56,101 bases of DNA from Smithellaceae bacterium (GTDB lineage: Bacteria; Desulfobacterota; Syntrophia; Syntrophales; Smithellaceae). Every line of letters begins with the position of its first letter. Position 1 is the first letter of the stretch. Below the pieces are notes generated by a model that was not told the DNA's origin, made no database searches, and was given only the letters and a program-made list of their open reading frames with translations. The stretch covers positions 1-56,101 of the forward strand of contig JAUYFM010000011.1 of NCBI GenBank assembly GCA_030690945.1. Reading direction: 5' to 3'. Positions 35,821 to 43,707 of this stretch are shown here, piece after piece. The translations under genes were made by a program, and so were the position numbers.

Positions 35821-36768
35821 ATGACTTCAAAAGAACCGGAAAAATGGCTGAAAATTGAAATAACAGCGCCTGTGGAGCTGATCGATGCTCTAAGTAACTT
35901 TCTGGAGGAAACCGGCGCGCAGGGTGTGTTTTCCGAATCGCTATTGCCGCCCGGTGCGACTGATTTTCCAGAGGCTACGGACGTTGAAGTGATTCAAGCT
36001 TTTTTCCCCGCTGATGTCCGCAGCGAGAAGCGGATTTACAATGTGCGCAAATATTTGAAAAGTCTTGAAGAGATTTTTCCTGATGTCAGCGCGCCTTCAC
36101 TTTCGACCGAGATCATTGCCGATCCGGACTGGGGCGAGCAGTGGAAAAAGTATTTCAAGCCGATTCGCGTCTGCAAAAATATCGTTGTCAAGCCAACCTG
36201 GGAAAGATATACGCCCGACAGTCGCGATATTGTGGTGGAAATTGATCCGGGCATGGCTTTCGGCACCGGTCAGCATGCTTCCACACGCATGTGCATGGAA
36301 GCCATTGAAAATGTTATTTTGAAGGATCGTTCCATTACGGAATGGAAAGTGCTCGATGTCGGTTGCGGCACGGGCATCCTGGGCATTACCGCCGCTAAGA
36401 TGGGTGCCGAGGATGTGGTGTGCGTGGACAACGATCCCAAGGCGACGGAAATTGCGGCCGAAAACGCGGTTATCAACGCGGTGGGTGATCGCTTACGGAT
36501 ATTGAATGAAGACGCGGCGCAAATCAGCCAACCGCGCAATCTGATCATTGCCAATCTGACAGCTAAACTGCTGTTGAAACTGCATACGCATCTGGTTCGG
36601 CTGCTAATGCCTGGCGGCTATCTAATTATTTCCGGGATCATCGAGCCTGATGTCCCCGCAATCGAGGAGTATTTCATTGTCGTGCCGCTTGTGGTGCACA
36701 ATAAACTCACCGAAAAAGAATGGGTCTGTTATGTGCTGAAAAAAAATCCGGCGGATATAAAATCCTGA
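35821..36768 (+). CDS. prmA: Ribosomal protein L11 methyltransferase
   Basis: A protein of about 315 residues. The N-terminal L11-recognition domain (WLKIEITAPVELIDALSNFLE) is followed by the SAM domain with GTGQHASTRMCMEA, VLDVGCGTGILGITAAKMG and the catalytic-loop signature IIANLTAKLLLKL. It trimethylates ribosomal protein L11. I chose the ATG at 35821, with AAGG 6 nt upstream, over a TTG two codons earlier. It is followed closely by rsmE and likely shares a transcript. Confidence 0.95.
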   Translation: MTSKEPEKWLKIEITAPVELIDALSNFLEETGAQGVFSESLLPPGATDFPEATDVEVIQAFFPADVRSEKRIYNVRKYLKSLEEIFPDVSAPSLSTEIIADPDWGEQWKKYFKPIRVCKNIVVKPTWERYTPDSRDIVVEIDPGMAFGTGQHASTRMCMEAIENVILKDRSITEWKVLDVGCGTGILGITAAKMGAEDVVCVDNDPKATEIAAENAVINAVGDRLRILNEDAAQISQPRNLIIANLTAKLLLKLHTHLVRLLMPGGYLIISGIIEPDVPAIEEYFIVVPLVVHNKLTEKEWVCYVLKKNPADIKS

Positions 36769-36804
36769 TTGTTTCCAGTCAGTAAAATCTTTCAAGGAAA
36801 GTGT

Positions 36805-37584
36805 TTGGCTTTGACTCTGCCCCGAATATACAGTTCCGAAACGCTGCAAAATGCGACAACCTGTCTGCTGGGCACGGATAATCTCCGGTATTTAAAAACG
36901 GTTCTGCGCCTCAAATCCGGCGACAAGATCATTATCTTCGACGGCTTTGGACATGAGTTTGAAGCGCGAATTGAAGATTTCAGCGCTTCCGGCGTGAATG
37001 TTTGCCTGGGAGCGCAAATTCCGCAGGCGGATAAAAAAATCAGCATTACGCTGGCCCAGGCGATTCCGAAAGCGGGGAAAATGGATCTGATCGTCAAAAC
37101 TGCCGCTGAATTGGGTGCGGACGTCATTATCCCTTTTACAGCCGCCCGTTCGGTCAGCCGGATCGAAGGAGAAAAAGCGGGAGCTAAAGTCACCCGCTGG
37201 CAAAAAATTGTCCGGGAAGCGGCTCGCTGCTCGCGCAGTCCTCAGTTGGCCGCCATAGAGCCGGTTTTATCTTTTGCCGATATGCTACTGAGGGCAACAG
37301 CCGACACCCGGAAATTAATTTTTTGGGAAGAAGAAGATCAACAAAACATCAGGGATGTGTTAAATGATCAAAGGTTTGAAAGGGTTGTGCGTTATTTTAT
37401 CGTCGTGGGCCCCGAAGGCGGGTTGTCCCGCAATGAAGTTGCCAAGGCCAAGGAGTCAGGTTTTATTTCGGTGAGTCTCGGCAAGCGAATCTTAAAGGTG
37501 GAAACAGCGGCAGCGGCGATTTTGTCCATTATCCAGTATGAAAAAGGCATATTCAGCCAAGGAGCAGGAGAGGAAGAAAAATGA
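36805..37584 (+). CDS. rsmE: 16S rRNA (uracil-1498-N3) methyltransferase RsmE
   Basis: A SPOUT-class methyltransferase of about 259 residues. It has an N-terminal PUA-like region (MALTLPRIYSS, TVLRLKSGDKIIIFDG) and the knot with QAIPKAGKMDLIVKTAAELG, IVREAARCSRS, VVGPEGGLSRNEV and LGKRILKVETAAAAIL. The best start is TTG 36805, with AAGGA 6 nt upstream, which gives the normal family length. A TTG at 36769 would add 12 residues. It overlaps the next gene by 4 nt. Confidence 0.93.
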   Translation: MALTLPRIYSSETLQNATTCLLGTDNLRYLKTVLRLKSGDKIIIFDGFGHEFEARIEDFSASGVNVCLGAQIPQADKKISITLAQAIPKAGKMDLIVKTAAELGADVIIPFTAARSVSRIEGEKAGAKVTRWQKIVREAARCSRSPQLAAIEPVLSFADMLLRATADTRKLIFWEEEDQQNIRDVLNDQRFERVVRYFIVVGPEGGLSRNEVAKAKESGFISVSLGKRILKVETAAAAILSIIQYEKGIFSQGAGEEEK

Positions 37585-38219
37585 CGACATACCAATTCGC
37601 GGGTTTCTGGCGGCGCCTGGTGGCCTATTCCATTGACGGAGTCATCGTCGGTGTTGTTTTTATTGTTCTGGCGATTGTGGCCGGTCTTGCCTATTTTTCC
37701 GGAGTGATGTCCAGTGACAGTCAGATCTGGATGGCCAAACTGACTAACCTTGAACGTTTTGGTTCAATTGGAATTGTCGTCTCGGCATTATACGCTTTGC
37801 TCTTTATTACTTATTTTACATATTTTCATGGTCTGAATGGCCGGACGCCTGGCAAAAAGTTACTAGGCCTGCAGGTTGTATCCGCCGACGGCAGTCCGAT
37901 TTCTTTCGGCATCGCTTTTTTAAGATCGGTGGGCTATCTGGTTTCCAGTTTATTATTTACAGTGCCTCTTGGTTATATCTGGGCTGCTTTTGATAAAAAG
38001 AAGCAGGGATGGCATGACAAAATCGCCGGCACAGTGGTTATTATCCGCGACCCGCAGGGGAGTGCCGCGGGAATTTTCATCCCCGATTCCAGGATTGCGG
38101 CGCAAAGTCCGGTTCAGTTTGGCGACATGTCCGGGAACTTTTCACGTCCGGAAGTGAAAAAGCCGGAAACGCCGCCTCCTGAAGATGCGGCGGGGGCGGA
38201 CGGCCAAAAAATACCTTGA
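37581..38219 (+). CDS. RDD-family membrane protein
   Basis: A 212-residue protein with the RDD signature AGFWRRLVAYSIDGVIVG at the N-terminus. Three hydrophobic segments follow (GVVFIVLAIVAGLAYF, ALLFITYFTYF, VSSLLFTVPLGYIWAAF). The family motifs GRTPGKKLLGLQVV and KKQGWHDKIAGTVVI and a Pro/Glu-rich soluble tail complete it. Its start overlaps the rsmE stop by 4 nt. The function of RDD proteins is poorly known, though transport has been proposed for some. Confidence 0.88.
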   Translation: MTTYQFAGFWRRLVAYSIDGVIVGVVFIVLAIVAGLAYFSGVMSSDSQIWMAKLTNLERFGSIGIVVSALYALLFITYFTYFHGLNGRTPGKKLLGLQVVSADGSPISFGIAFLRSVGYLVSSLLFTVPLGYIWAAFDKKKQGWHDKIAGTVVIIRDPQGSAAGIFIPDSRIAAQSPVQFGDMSGNFSRPEVKKPETPPPEDAAGADGQKIP

Positions 38220-38277
38220 CAAAAGAAACCTTATTTTATAGACGTTTCCTGCCTTTCACAGGTTTAATCAACAAGGC

Positions 38278-38353
38278 GGGCCGGTAGCTCAGTCGGTAGA
38301 GCATCGGACTGAAAATCCGAGTGTCGGCAGTTCAATTCTGCCCTGGCCCACCA
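38278..38353 (+). tRNA. tRNA-Phe (anticodon GAA)
   Basis: A 76-nt cloverleaf: acceptor GGGCCGG with CTGGCCC, D arm GCTCAGTCGGTAGAGC, anticodon arm CGGACTGAAAATCCG with GAA, T arm GGCAGTTCAATTCTGCC, and an encoded CCA. The minus-strand frame reading across it is spurious. Accessory genes follow directly, and tRNA genes are frequent integration sites. Confidence 0.96.
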
Positions 38354-38364
38354 GCTGAATCAAG

Positions 38365-38405
38365 GGGTTACAAACTGTAAAAACGGTTTGTAACCCTCTT
38401 TTTTT
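38365..38405 (+). terminator. Rho-independent terminator after tRNA-Phe
   Basis: GGGTTACAAAC, a 9-base loop and GTTTGTAACCC form an 11-bp stem, followed by TCTTTTTTT. It is 11 nt beyond the tRNA CCA. Confidence 0.93.
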
Positions 38406-38582
38406 GGGTACTGTGATAAATTTGTGATAAACGCCTTTTTGATCCCATCCATTACTTCTATCGAAGGCCTGATACTCTTTTAGGCCTGCCGATGGCTTTT
38501 GTCTGGTTTTTAAATGGTTTTTTGATGACCCCAATAGATGAAAAAATGGTCTTTATGGCTCGGCATGTTGTTAAATAATACT

Positions 38583-38616
38583 TGACCAATATTTAACTAT
38601 TAGTTAATATTGAACC
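38583..38616 (+). promoter_or_regulatory. Leaderless-type promoter with palindromic operator for the toxin-antitoxin operon
   Basis: A -35-like TTGACC (38583-38588) and a -10-like TAATAT (38605-38610), 16 nt apart, stand just before ATG 38617. Transcription would start at or next to the ATG, and there is no ribosome binding site. Between the boxes lies TTAACTA-T-TAGTTAA, a 7-bp palindrome well placed for autorepression by the XRE antitoxin. Inferred from sequence only. Confidence 0.55.
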
Positions 38617-38874
38617 ATGTTTACGATAAAATACAGTAAGAAGGCCCTCAAAATTAAGATAAAAATGGCCGGAGATATTTCCGGAAAGATTGATAAGGAG
38701 TTGGAGGCTATTGCCGCAAATCCAAAAAGTTATGCGGGAGACTGGAAAAAATTAAAAGGTTCATCATTCTGGCGTTTACGCGTTGGAGCTTGGCGGGTAA
38801 TCTGTGAAATAGCCAAAAAAGAACTTATCATCTGCGTCCTTAAAATAGGAGCGAGAGGAGACATATATAAATGA
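38617..38874 (+). CDS. RelE/ParE-superfamily toxin
   Basis: An 85-residue protein with the RelE-fold pattern KLKGSSFWRLRVGAWRVICEI followed by a C-terminal strand (ICVLKIGARGDIY). Such toxins are mostly ribosome-dependent mRNA interferases. The gene lies first, overlapping an XRE-type antitoxin gene by 4 nt, which is the HigBA-like order. The start codon directly follows a -10-like box, suggesting a leaderless mRNA. Confidence 0.88.
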   Translation: MFTIKYSKKALKIKIKMAGDISGKIDKELEAIAANPKSYAGDWKKLKGSSFWRLRVGAWRVICEIAKKELIICVLKIGARGDIYK

Positions 38875-39239
38875 ATATTCAGATCATCAAACAAAACGGG
38901 GCTCCGGAATACGCAATCATTCCCTTTGATAAATGGGAAAAAATGGTCAGCCGTATGGAAGAATTGGAAGACACTCGCGATGCGCGCAACATTTCCGCCG
39001 CTATTGCCGATGGCGAAGAAACCTTTCCTGATGATTTCGTCAAGCGTTTATCGTCCGGCGAAAGTCGTCTTAAGGTCTGGCGTGAATACAGAAAGATGAC
39101 TTTGGCCAAACTGGCAAAGGATTGCGGGGTCACCGTTTCGGCCATTTCGCAGATTGAAAACCGTAAACGAACGCCCAGCGTTGACCTGTTGGTTAAGCTT
39201 TCCAGAACTCTCGATTGTGACATGGAAGATCTTATTTGA
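38871..39239 (+). CDS. XRE-family HTH antitoxin
   Basis: A 122-residue protein. The N-terminal half is a Phd/RelB-like segment (QIIKQNGAPEYAIIPFDKWE), and the C-terminal half is a helix-turn-helix (MTLAKLAKDCGVTVSAISQI…, residues 78-120). It would neutralise the adjacent RelE-type toxin and repress the shared promoter. The 4-nt overlap with the toxin gene gives coupled translation. Confidence 0.88.
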   Translation: MNIQIIKQNGAPEYAIIPFDKWEKMVSRMEELEDTRDARNISAAIADGEETFPDDFVKRLSSGESRLKVWREYRKMTLAKLAKDCGVTVSAISQIENRKRTPSVDLLVKLSRTLDCDMEDLI

Positions 39240-39340
39240 CCTTCATGTAACCGTTAAAGACTACCCTTGAAGCGGATGGCCGCAAAGTGGGCTGGTTGAT
39301 GATCTGAAAGGCGCGGTCACTCCGGATTCAATATAGATCA

Positions 39341-39381
39341 TTGAAATTCCGGATTGACAATCCGGAATTTCAATGTATAAG
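39341..39381 (+). promoter_or_regulatory. Perfect 15-bp palindrome overlapping the promoter of the DUF4143 ATPase gene
   Basis: TTGAAATTCCGGATT, GAC, AATCCGGAATTTCAA is a perfect inverted repeat (39341-39373). TTGACA in its centre (39354-39359) and TATAAG at 39376-39381, 16 nt apart with an upstream TG, form a good promoter. A regulator on the palindrome would block polymerase. The ATG at 39389 lies about 7 nt after the -10 box. Confidence 0.65.
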
Positions 39382-39388
39382 GATCGAC

Positions 39389-40552
39389 ATGATTAAACGG
39401 CCATCCTCTATTGAACAATTATCCAATGCCTTGCGGCGCTCGCCGGTGACAGCCCTGCTGGGCCCTCGGCAATGCGGCAAAACCACGCTGGCGCGGATGT
39501 TTGGTCAAAACCGCGTTGCGACCTATTTCGATCTCGAATCCCGGCCTGACCAGACGCGGCTGCAAAATCCCGAGCTTGCCCTGAGCAGCCTGAAAGGCAT
39601 GGTTATCCTGGATGAAATACAGAGCATGCCGGAACTCTTCAATGTTTTAAGGGTGCTCGTTGACCGGCCTGAAAATCAGACCCGTTTTTTAATTTTAGGC
39701 AGCGCATCGCCGGAACTGATGAAGAAATCTTCGGAAACGCTTGCCGGACGTGTTGAATTTGTGGAATTGACGGGGTTTACGCTTGCGGAGATCAAACCAA
39801 AAGACGAGCGGAAACTCTGGCTGCGGGGCGGATTCCCCCGTTCTTTTCTTGCGTCTTCCGACATAGACAGCGCGTCCTGGCGGGAGGGATTCATCCGGAC
39901 TTTTCTGGAGCGCGATATCCCTCAACTGGGTATTTCAATTCCGGCCGCCGCCATGAGGCGTTTCTGGACCATGCTGGCTCATTATCACGGGCAGATCTGG
40001 AATGCTTCAGAACTGGGGCGGGCCATGGGATTTTCCGACAAGACCATGCGTGGCTATCTCGATATTCTTTCGGGGACCTTCATGATTCGCCAGTTAATGC
40101 CCTGGCACGAGAATCTGAGCAAACGCCAGGTGAAGGCACCCAAAATCTACTTTCGTGACTCGGGGATTCTCCATCAATTACTGAGTCTTTCGGATTTTCA
40201 GTCGCTTACCGGCCACCCGCGCGTCGGGGCGTCGTGGGAAGGTTTTGCCCTGGAACAAACGCTGGGCGTTCTTGATACGCGGCAGATTTATTTCTGGTCA
40301 ACATACAGCGGTGCGGAGCTTGATCTGTTTTTCCTTCATGATGGGCGGCGCTATGGCGTGGAATTTAAGTACAGCGAAGCTCCCGTTGCGACAAAATCAA
40401 TCCATTCGGTTCTGGAAACATTGAATCTGGAGCATATATGGATTATTTACCCCGGTGTGGAACAGTATCCGGTTCATGAAAAAATTACGGTGCTTCCACT
40501 GCAAAATATTGGCGACTTGAAGTTTTCTAAAAAGACAAAAGAGAAAGCATGA
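39389..40552 (+). CDS. AAA+ ATPase with DUF4143 domain
   Basis: A 387-residue protein. It has Walker A LLGPRQCGKTTLARMF near residue 30, Walker B GMVILDEIQSMPELFNVL, sensor LILGSASPELM, ELTGFTLAEI, and then the DUF4143 region with FIRTFLERDIPQLGI. A PD-(D/E)XK-like end has SGAELDLFF…YGVEFKYSEAP. AAGGA lies 5 nt before the ATG; the longer frame to 39341 runs through the operator. This family is common in accessory regions of anaerobes, and its function is not established. A remnant nuclease-type site (ELD…EFKYS) could be active. Confidence 0.85.
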   Translation: MIKRPSSIEQLSNALRRSPVTALLGPRQCGKTTLARMFGQNRVATYFDLESRPDQTRLQNPELALSSLKGMVILDEIQSMPELFNVLRVLVDRPENQTRFLILGSASPELMKKSSETLAGRVEFVELTGFTLAEIKPKDERKLWLRGGFPRSFLASSDIDSASWREGFIRTFLERDIPQLGISIPAAAMRRFWTMLAHYHGQIWNASELGRAMGFSDKTMRGYLDILSGTFMIRQLMPWHENLSKRQVKAPKIYFRDSGILHQLLSLSDFQSLTGHPRVGASWEGFALEQTLGVLDTRQIYFWSTYSGAELDLFFLHDGRRYGVEFKYSEAPVATKSIHSVLETLNLEHIWIIYPGVEQYPVHEKITVLPLQNIGDLKFSKKTKEKA

Positions 40553-40631
40553 TGCGCAAACCCTCTGTGCCAATATAAGTGAGACACTTCCCCACCAATA
40601 GCTTAGTGTAGGGCGGGGAGGAGAAAAACAG

Positions 40632-40790
40632 ATGGAAAAGAAAGAAGTTATGGTTATGAATCTTATGCCAGGCGTTGATGAAATGGAAGGAGCCCGTAGG
40701 GCGGCTGCCTCTATTCTCTATTCTGCTGTGTTGACTTATACAAGGAGCTTCTGGCCGGTTTTTTCGACCATTTCCGCAAAACCGGATTGA
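40632..40790 (+). pseudogene. Truncated small gene upstream of the orphan nucleotidyltransferase
   Basis: A frame with an excellent ribosome binding site (GGAGGAG 9 nt upstream) begins MEKKEVMVMNLMPGVDEMEG and continues ARRAAASILYSAVLTY. It then runs into sequence belonging to the convergent gene and stops at 40790. The 5' end looks genuine and the 3' end lost. I do not recognise the family. Upstream AAGTGAGACACTTCCCCACC resembles insertion-sequence ends, so a mobile origin is possible. Confidence 0.35.
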
Positions 40791-41071
40791 TCTTCATCAC
40801 GGATGAAAAGATGTGGTTCGATACGGGCGTTGATCTGCGCGGCCAGGTGATAAAGCTGAGACATCAAGTCCAGATAATCAATGTTCTTATCAAGGCTTTC
40901 CACAAACAGTCCGATATCGACATCGCTGTCCGCATCGTACTTACCCGTTAAATAGGAACCGAATAAAACGGCCTTATCAAAGGCTATTTTTTCCCGCGTA
41001 ACTTTAATATATTGCAGGGCTGTCATCTCAGCTTCTCTTTTATCCATTTGAATAACTCCCGAGGTTTGCAT
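40736..41071 (-). CDS. MntA-like nucleotidyltransferase, orphan
   Basis: A 111-residue minimal nucleotidyltransferase with GSYLTGKYDADSDVDIGLFV (residues 38-57), the GSx10DxD motif. No HepT-like partner lies on either side, in contrast to the pair at 12811-13447. An internal ATG at 41047 is an alternative start. The 3' end overlaps a truncated plus-strand gene. It may be what remains of a toxin-antitoxin pair. Confidence 0.8.
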   Translation of the reverse strand: MQTSGVIQMDKREAEMTALQYIKVTREKIAFDKAVLFGSYLTGKYDADSDVDIGLFVESLDKNIDYLDLMSQLYHLAAQINARIEPHLFIRDEDQSGFAEMVEKTGQKLLV

Positions 41072-41265
41072 AGCTATTTCCCGATAATAATTAGCTTTTA
41101 ATGCGTTTGATTATAGGTAAAACAACATTGTGTGTCAATTAAAAATAAAATAAAACGGAGAAACTTGTTAACATTTGACAGCCAAAGATGCTACATAAGT
41201 CACTAAATAAAAGATATATAGGGATATGCCATGACTTCTGAAAACAAACCCCTTGCCGTCTCCTT

Positions 41266-41379
41266 ATACCAAGTTGCATTCAAAGGGTAACAAACCAATG
41301 TAGTCCGAACCTTTAGGTTCGCGTGTTTAACGGGTCTAAAGACCCATACTACTGTTGACTTTTGACGGCGACTTGGTAT
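41266..41379. repeat. ATACCAAGT-ended hairpin element
   Basis: A 114-bp element with ends ATACCAAGTTGC and CGACTTGGTAT (inverted). Inside are two perfect hairpins, CGAAC-CTTTAG-GTTCG at 41306-41321 and GGGTC-TAAA-GACCC at 41332-41345. It carries no coding capacity. Its right end abuts a gene fragment (41380-41477), so it probably inserted into or deleted the front of that gene. Confidence 0.7.
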
Positions 41380-41477
41380 TAAAAGAAGCCGTTGATGCGA
41401 TGGATACAATGAGTGATCAAATCCATTCGTATCTCAATCTAAAAACGGGGGAATGGTTTACAATAAAAATCCCATGA
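41380..41477 (+). pseudogene. UPF0158-like gene stub
   Basis: The frame LKEAVDAMDTMSDQIHSYLN continues LKTGEWFTIKIP and stops. It resembles the N-terminal segment of UPF0158 proteins (…VDAME..SDE..SYLD..TGE…). Its start is lost at the palindromic element. An internal ATG at 41400 could allow a 25-residue peptide. The stop overlaps the start of the next gene as ATGA (41474-41477), so the stub may still couple translation into that gene. Confidence 0.5.
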
Positions 41478-42607
41478 AAGACAAATTATCCGGTAAAATT
41501 CTCGACGACGGCCTGTGTCTGTGCGACGTTTGCGGCAAGAAATCAAAATTGGGCGGATTTCTCAATCCCATATCGCCTGATCCGCAGGTGGCCTGCTACG
41601 ACTGCATGATTCGCATGTCCGCCGAAGAAAAAGGCATCAGCATCGCGGCGGCTGAAAAACAGCGTAACGACGCCTTGCGTGTTTCAAGACTTTTCACTGA
41701 CTGCAAAATGAAGGAATATCTCGCGGCCGCTCAGAAAAGTGATTTCAGCGACATCGATGAAGCCAATAAAATTCTCCAATACGTGACGACTGTCTGGAAC
41801 ACTTTCGATAAAAAAGAAAAAGACAAGATGGCCCGGAAAAAAGACGACGCGCTTATCCCCCTGTTTGAAAACGTCAAAATGAGCTGGGGGCATTTGACAG
41901 AAAAACCGCCGCAAAAACGAAACGACATTTGCGCTTGCGGAAGCGGCAGGAAATATAAGGCCTGCTGCCTGATTTGCCAAGAGCAGGAGAAAGCGGAAAT
42001 TGAAAAATGGAAGCGGTTTGACGCCTGGGTGATTCGCAAAGGCATGATTCTGCTTACGGAAAGCAAAGACCTTGACATCGCTTCATTGATCAAGTTCTAT
42101 TTTGGAAAAAAACGCGAAGCCGAGGCTAAAAGGTACGGCATAACTGAGCAAGATATGGAAGAGCTCAATGAATGGCTAATGAATGATTACTTTGCCCCGG
42201 ATGAACCGACGCCTTATGCGCTGGGAAGATTGCTGGCTCAAGACACGTTATCCATAGACGAAAGAAAGCTCGTGGAAGCGCGAATTGAAGCGCCGAAATC
42301 CGTCTATCTGGTGACGTTCATCAAAAAAGGAACAGGCGCGCTTTTGCGGAATATTTTCGATCAAACGGAAGTGTTTGTTCACGACACCATGATGTCCCAA
42401 TCCACACAGCCGGGCTATGCTGTTTTTTTGAGAGTTTTTCCAGCCGGTCCATATTACCTGATATCCGGCGGCCATATGTCCTATCCGCCCATTTATCTGG
42501 ACGAAAAGCTCAAGGAAATCGAAAAAGCATACAAAAAAAGCGGGCAAAAAGACGGCGTCAACCCTTTTCTACGTCGTAATGGTCATGTTTTCGGTAGGCT
42601 CTTTTAG
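41474..42607 (+). CDS. SEC-C motif protein
   Basis: A protein of about 377 residues. The N-terminal Cys set (CLCDVCGKKSKLGG … CYDC) probably binds zinc. A SEC-C zinc motif (ICACGSGRKYKACC) lies near residue 155. The rest is charged and helical with no enzyme motif. The start at 41474 overlaps the upstream stop as ATGA; an ATG at 41453 in the same frame is possible. SEC-C modules occur in SecA and in many proteins of unknown role. No function is assigned. Confidence 0.7.
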   Translation: MKDKLSGKILDDGLCLCDVCGKKSKLGGFLNPISPDPQVACYDCMIRMSAEEKGISIAAAEKQRNDALRVSRLFTDCKMKEYLAAAQKSDFSDIDEANKILQYVTTVWNTFDKKEKDKMARKKDDALIPLFENVKMSWGHLTEKPPQKRNDICACGSGRKYKACCLICQEQEKAEIEKWKRFDAWVIRKGMILLTESKDLDIASLIKFYFGKKREAEAKRYGITEQDMEELNEWLMNDYFAPDEPTPYALGRLLAQDTLSIDERKLVEARIEAPKSVYLVTFIKKGTGALLRNIFDQTEVFVHDTMMSQSTQPGYAVFLRVFPAGPYYLISGGHMSYPPIYLDEKLKEIEKAYKKSGQKDGVNPFLRRNGHVFGRLF

Positions 42608-42623
42608 CGTAATAAATCAAAAC

Positions 42624-42952
42624 ATGAGATATCCCTGCACCAGCAGAAACTGCCCTGGCGATCCGCAGGACAATGACATTCTTTACAACCTCGGCATGTG
42701 CTACAGCGAGATTAGCGAGCCCGAAAAGGCCGTGAAGACCCTGTCCGAATGCGTGAAGCATTATCCCAGCATAGTTCGTCTCCTTACATCAACAAGGGGA
42801 AAGAATTGGCCGCTTTAACGGAAAAAAAATATACCGACAGCCACCGGGACGATAACCTGATGATTGACAAATGGACCGCTTTCTTAAATCTATCAGACTG
42901 GTTCAAATGGCGAGGCTTTGAGGATGTGCCGGCAGGTTATGGAAAAATGTAA
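42624..42952 (+). pseudogene. Broken TPR-type gene
   Basis: The first frame carries a tetratricopeptide-like unit (DILYNLGMCYSEISEPEKAV) and runs to KTLSECVKHYPS. Coding sequence then jumps to another frame (KGKELAALTEKKYTDSH … MIDKWTAFLNLSDWF) and ends at 42950-42952. At least one frameshift separates them, and the usual run of further TPR units is missing. I infer a shortened, inactivated TPR gene. Confidence 0.55.
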
Positions 42953-42983
42953 CTGATGATCGAATTGATAAGGAGAACAAAAC

Positions 42984-43163
42984 ATGAAGAACGTAGAGAT
43001 GAAAGTGGAAGACAATATCCTGACGATTAAAGTTGATCTTACAAAAGAGTTTGGCCCGTCGGCATCGGGTAAAACCATTATCATCGCATCAACGGAAGGG
43101 AATATTTCCATTCCTGAAAAAGATGAGATAAAGATAGGATTGAACGTTTACAAGAAGAAGTAA
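42984..43163 (+). CDS. Conserved small protein of 59 residues
   Basis: A 59-residue protein, MKNVEMKVEDNILTIKVDLT, continuing with KEFGPSASGKTIIIASTEGN and ending IGLNVYKKK. AAGGAG lies 8 nt before the ATG. I recognise this as a small conserved hypothetical type found in many bacteria and archaea; no function is known. The KEFGPSASGKT stretch is the conserved core. It is too short for usual ORF cut-offs. Its stop codon touches the following palindromic element. Confidence 0.8.
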   Translation: MKNVEMKVEDNILTIKVDLTKEFGPSASGKTIIIASTEGNISIPEKDEIKIGLNVYKKK

Positions 43164-43263
43164 TACCAAGTTGCTATCAAACATTAAAATGTTGATTTAC
43201 CGGGCATAATACCAAGTAAGCTTTCAAAAATTCATAGTTTATTTTTTGAAAGCAACTTGGTAT
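43163..43263. repeat. ATACCAAG-family palindromic elements, tandem
   Basis: ATACCAAGTTGC starts at 43163. A second unit (43209-43263) is a near-perfect palindrome: ATACCAAGTAAGCTTTCAAA on the left and TTTGAAAGCAACTTGGTAT on the right, around an AT loop. The ends match those at 41266 and, more loosely, 15804 and 35578. Confidence 0.8.
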
Positions 43264-43306
43264 AATATTGCATGTTCATGGTGTCCTTTTGTGTGGAATA
43301 AACTAA

Positions 43307-43552
43307 ATGTCGATCCATATCATTCCGGTAAATAAACTCAGCGCTAAGGCCTTACAAGGTGTCATAGACGAATTCATTTCCAGAAATGGGACTGATTATG
43401 GAGAAATTGAGGCGTCACAGGAAACAAATTTCAAGCAGGTAAAATCAAAACTTAAAGACGGATCGGCAGTTCTTGTTTTTGATGATGAGACTGAAACCAC
43501 GAATATATTCCTGGCTGATGACCCTGTTTTGAAGAAGCTTGATGCAGTATAA
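43307..43552 (+). CDS. UPF0270 (YheU-like) protein
   Basis: An 81-residue protein. The sequence IIPVNKLSAKALQGVIDEF, RNGTDYGEIE, VKSKLKDGSAVLVFDDETET and NIFLAD follows the UPF0270/YheU pattern closely (…L…L…I..FV.REGTDYG…V…L..G.AVLV.D…ET.NI). The function is unknown. It stands alone, with a terminator about 155 nt downstream. Confidence 0.8.
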   Translation: MSIHIIPVNKLSAKALQGVIDEFISRNGTDYGEIEASQETNFKQVKSKLKDGSAVLVFDDETETTNIFLADDPVLKKLDAV

Positions 43553-43707
43553 GAAGTGATGAAGAAAATATAGCACGACTTTGCTGAGATAAATGTTCTC
43601 GTCCCATTAATCTGATATGGTTAATGGGATAAAATTGTGATAGAAAGCTCAGAAAAGAAGCGCAGCAGATAGAATAGGTAGAAATAGATAGAATTACTTT
43701 TTAATAT

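Noticed and set aside
38289-38534. 81-codon minus-strand frame over tRNA-Phe (…GRIELPTLGFSV…)
   Set aside because: It is antisense to the tRNA, a familiar false call in many genomes.
38400-38560. Possible phage integrase remnant after tRNA-Phe
   Set aside because: The sequence has short frames only. I could not find integrase motifs (R…HxxR…Y) or a duplicated tRNA end.
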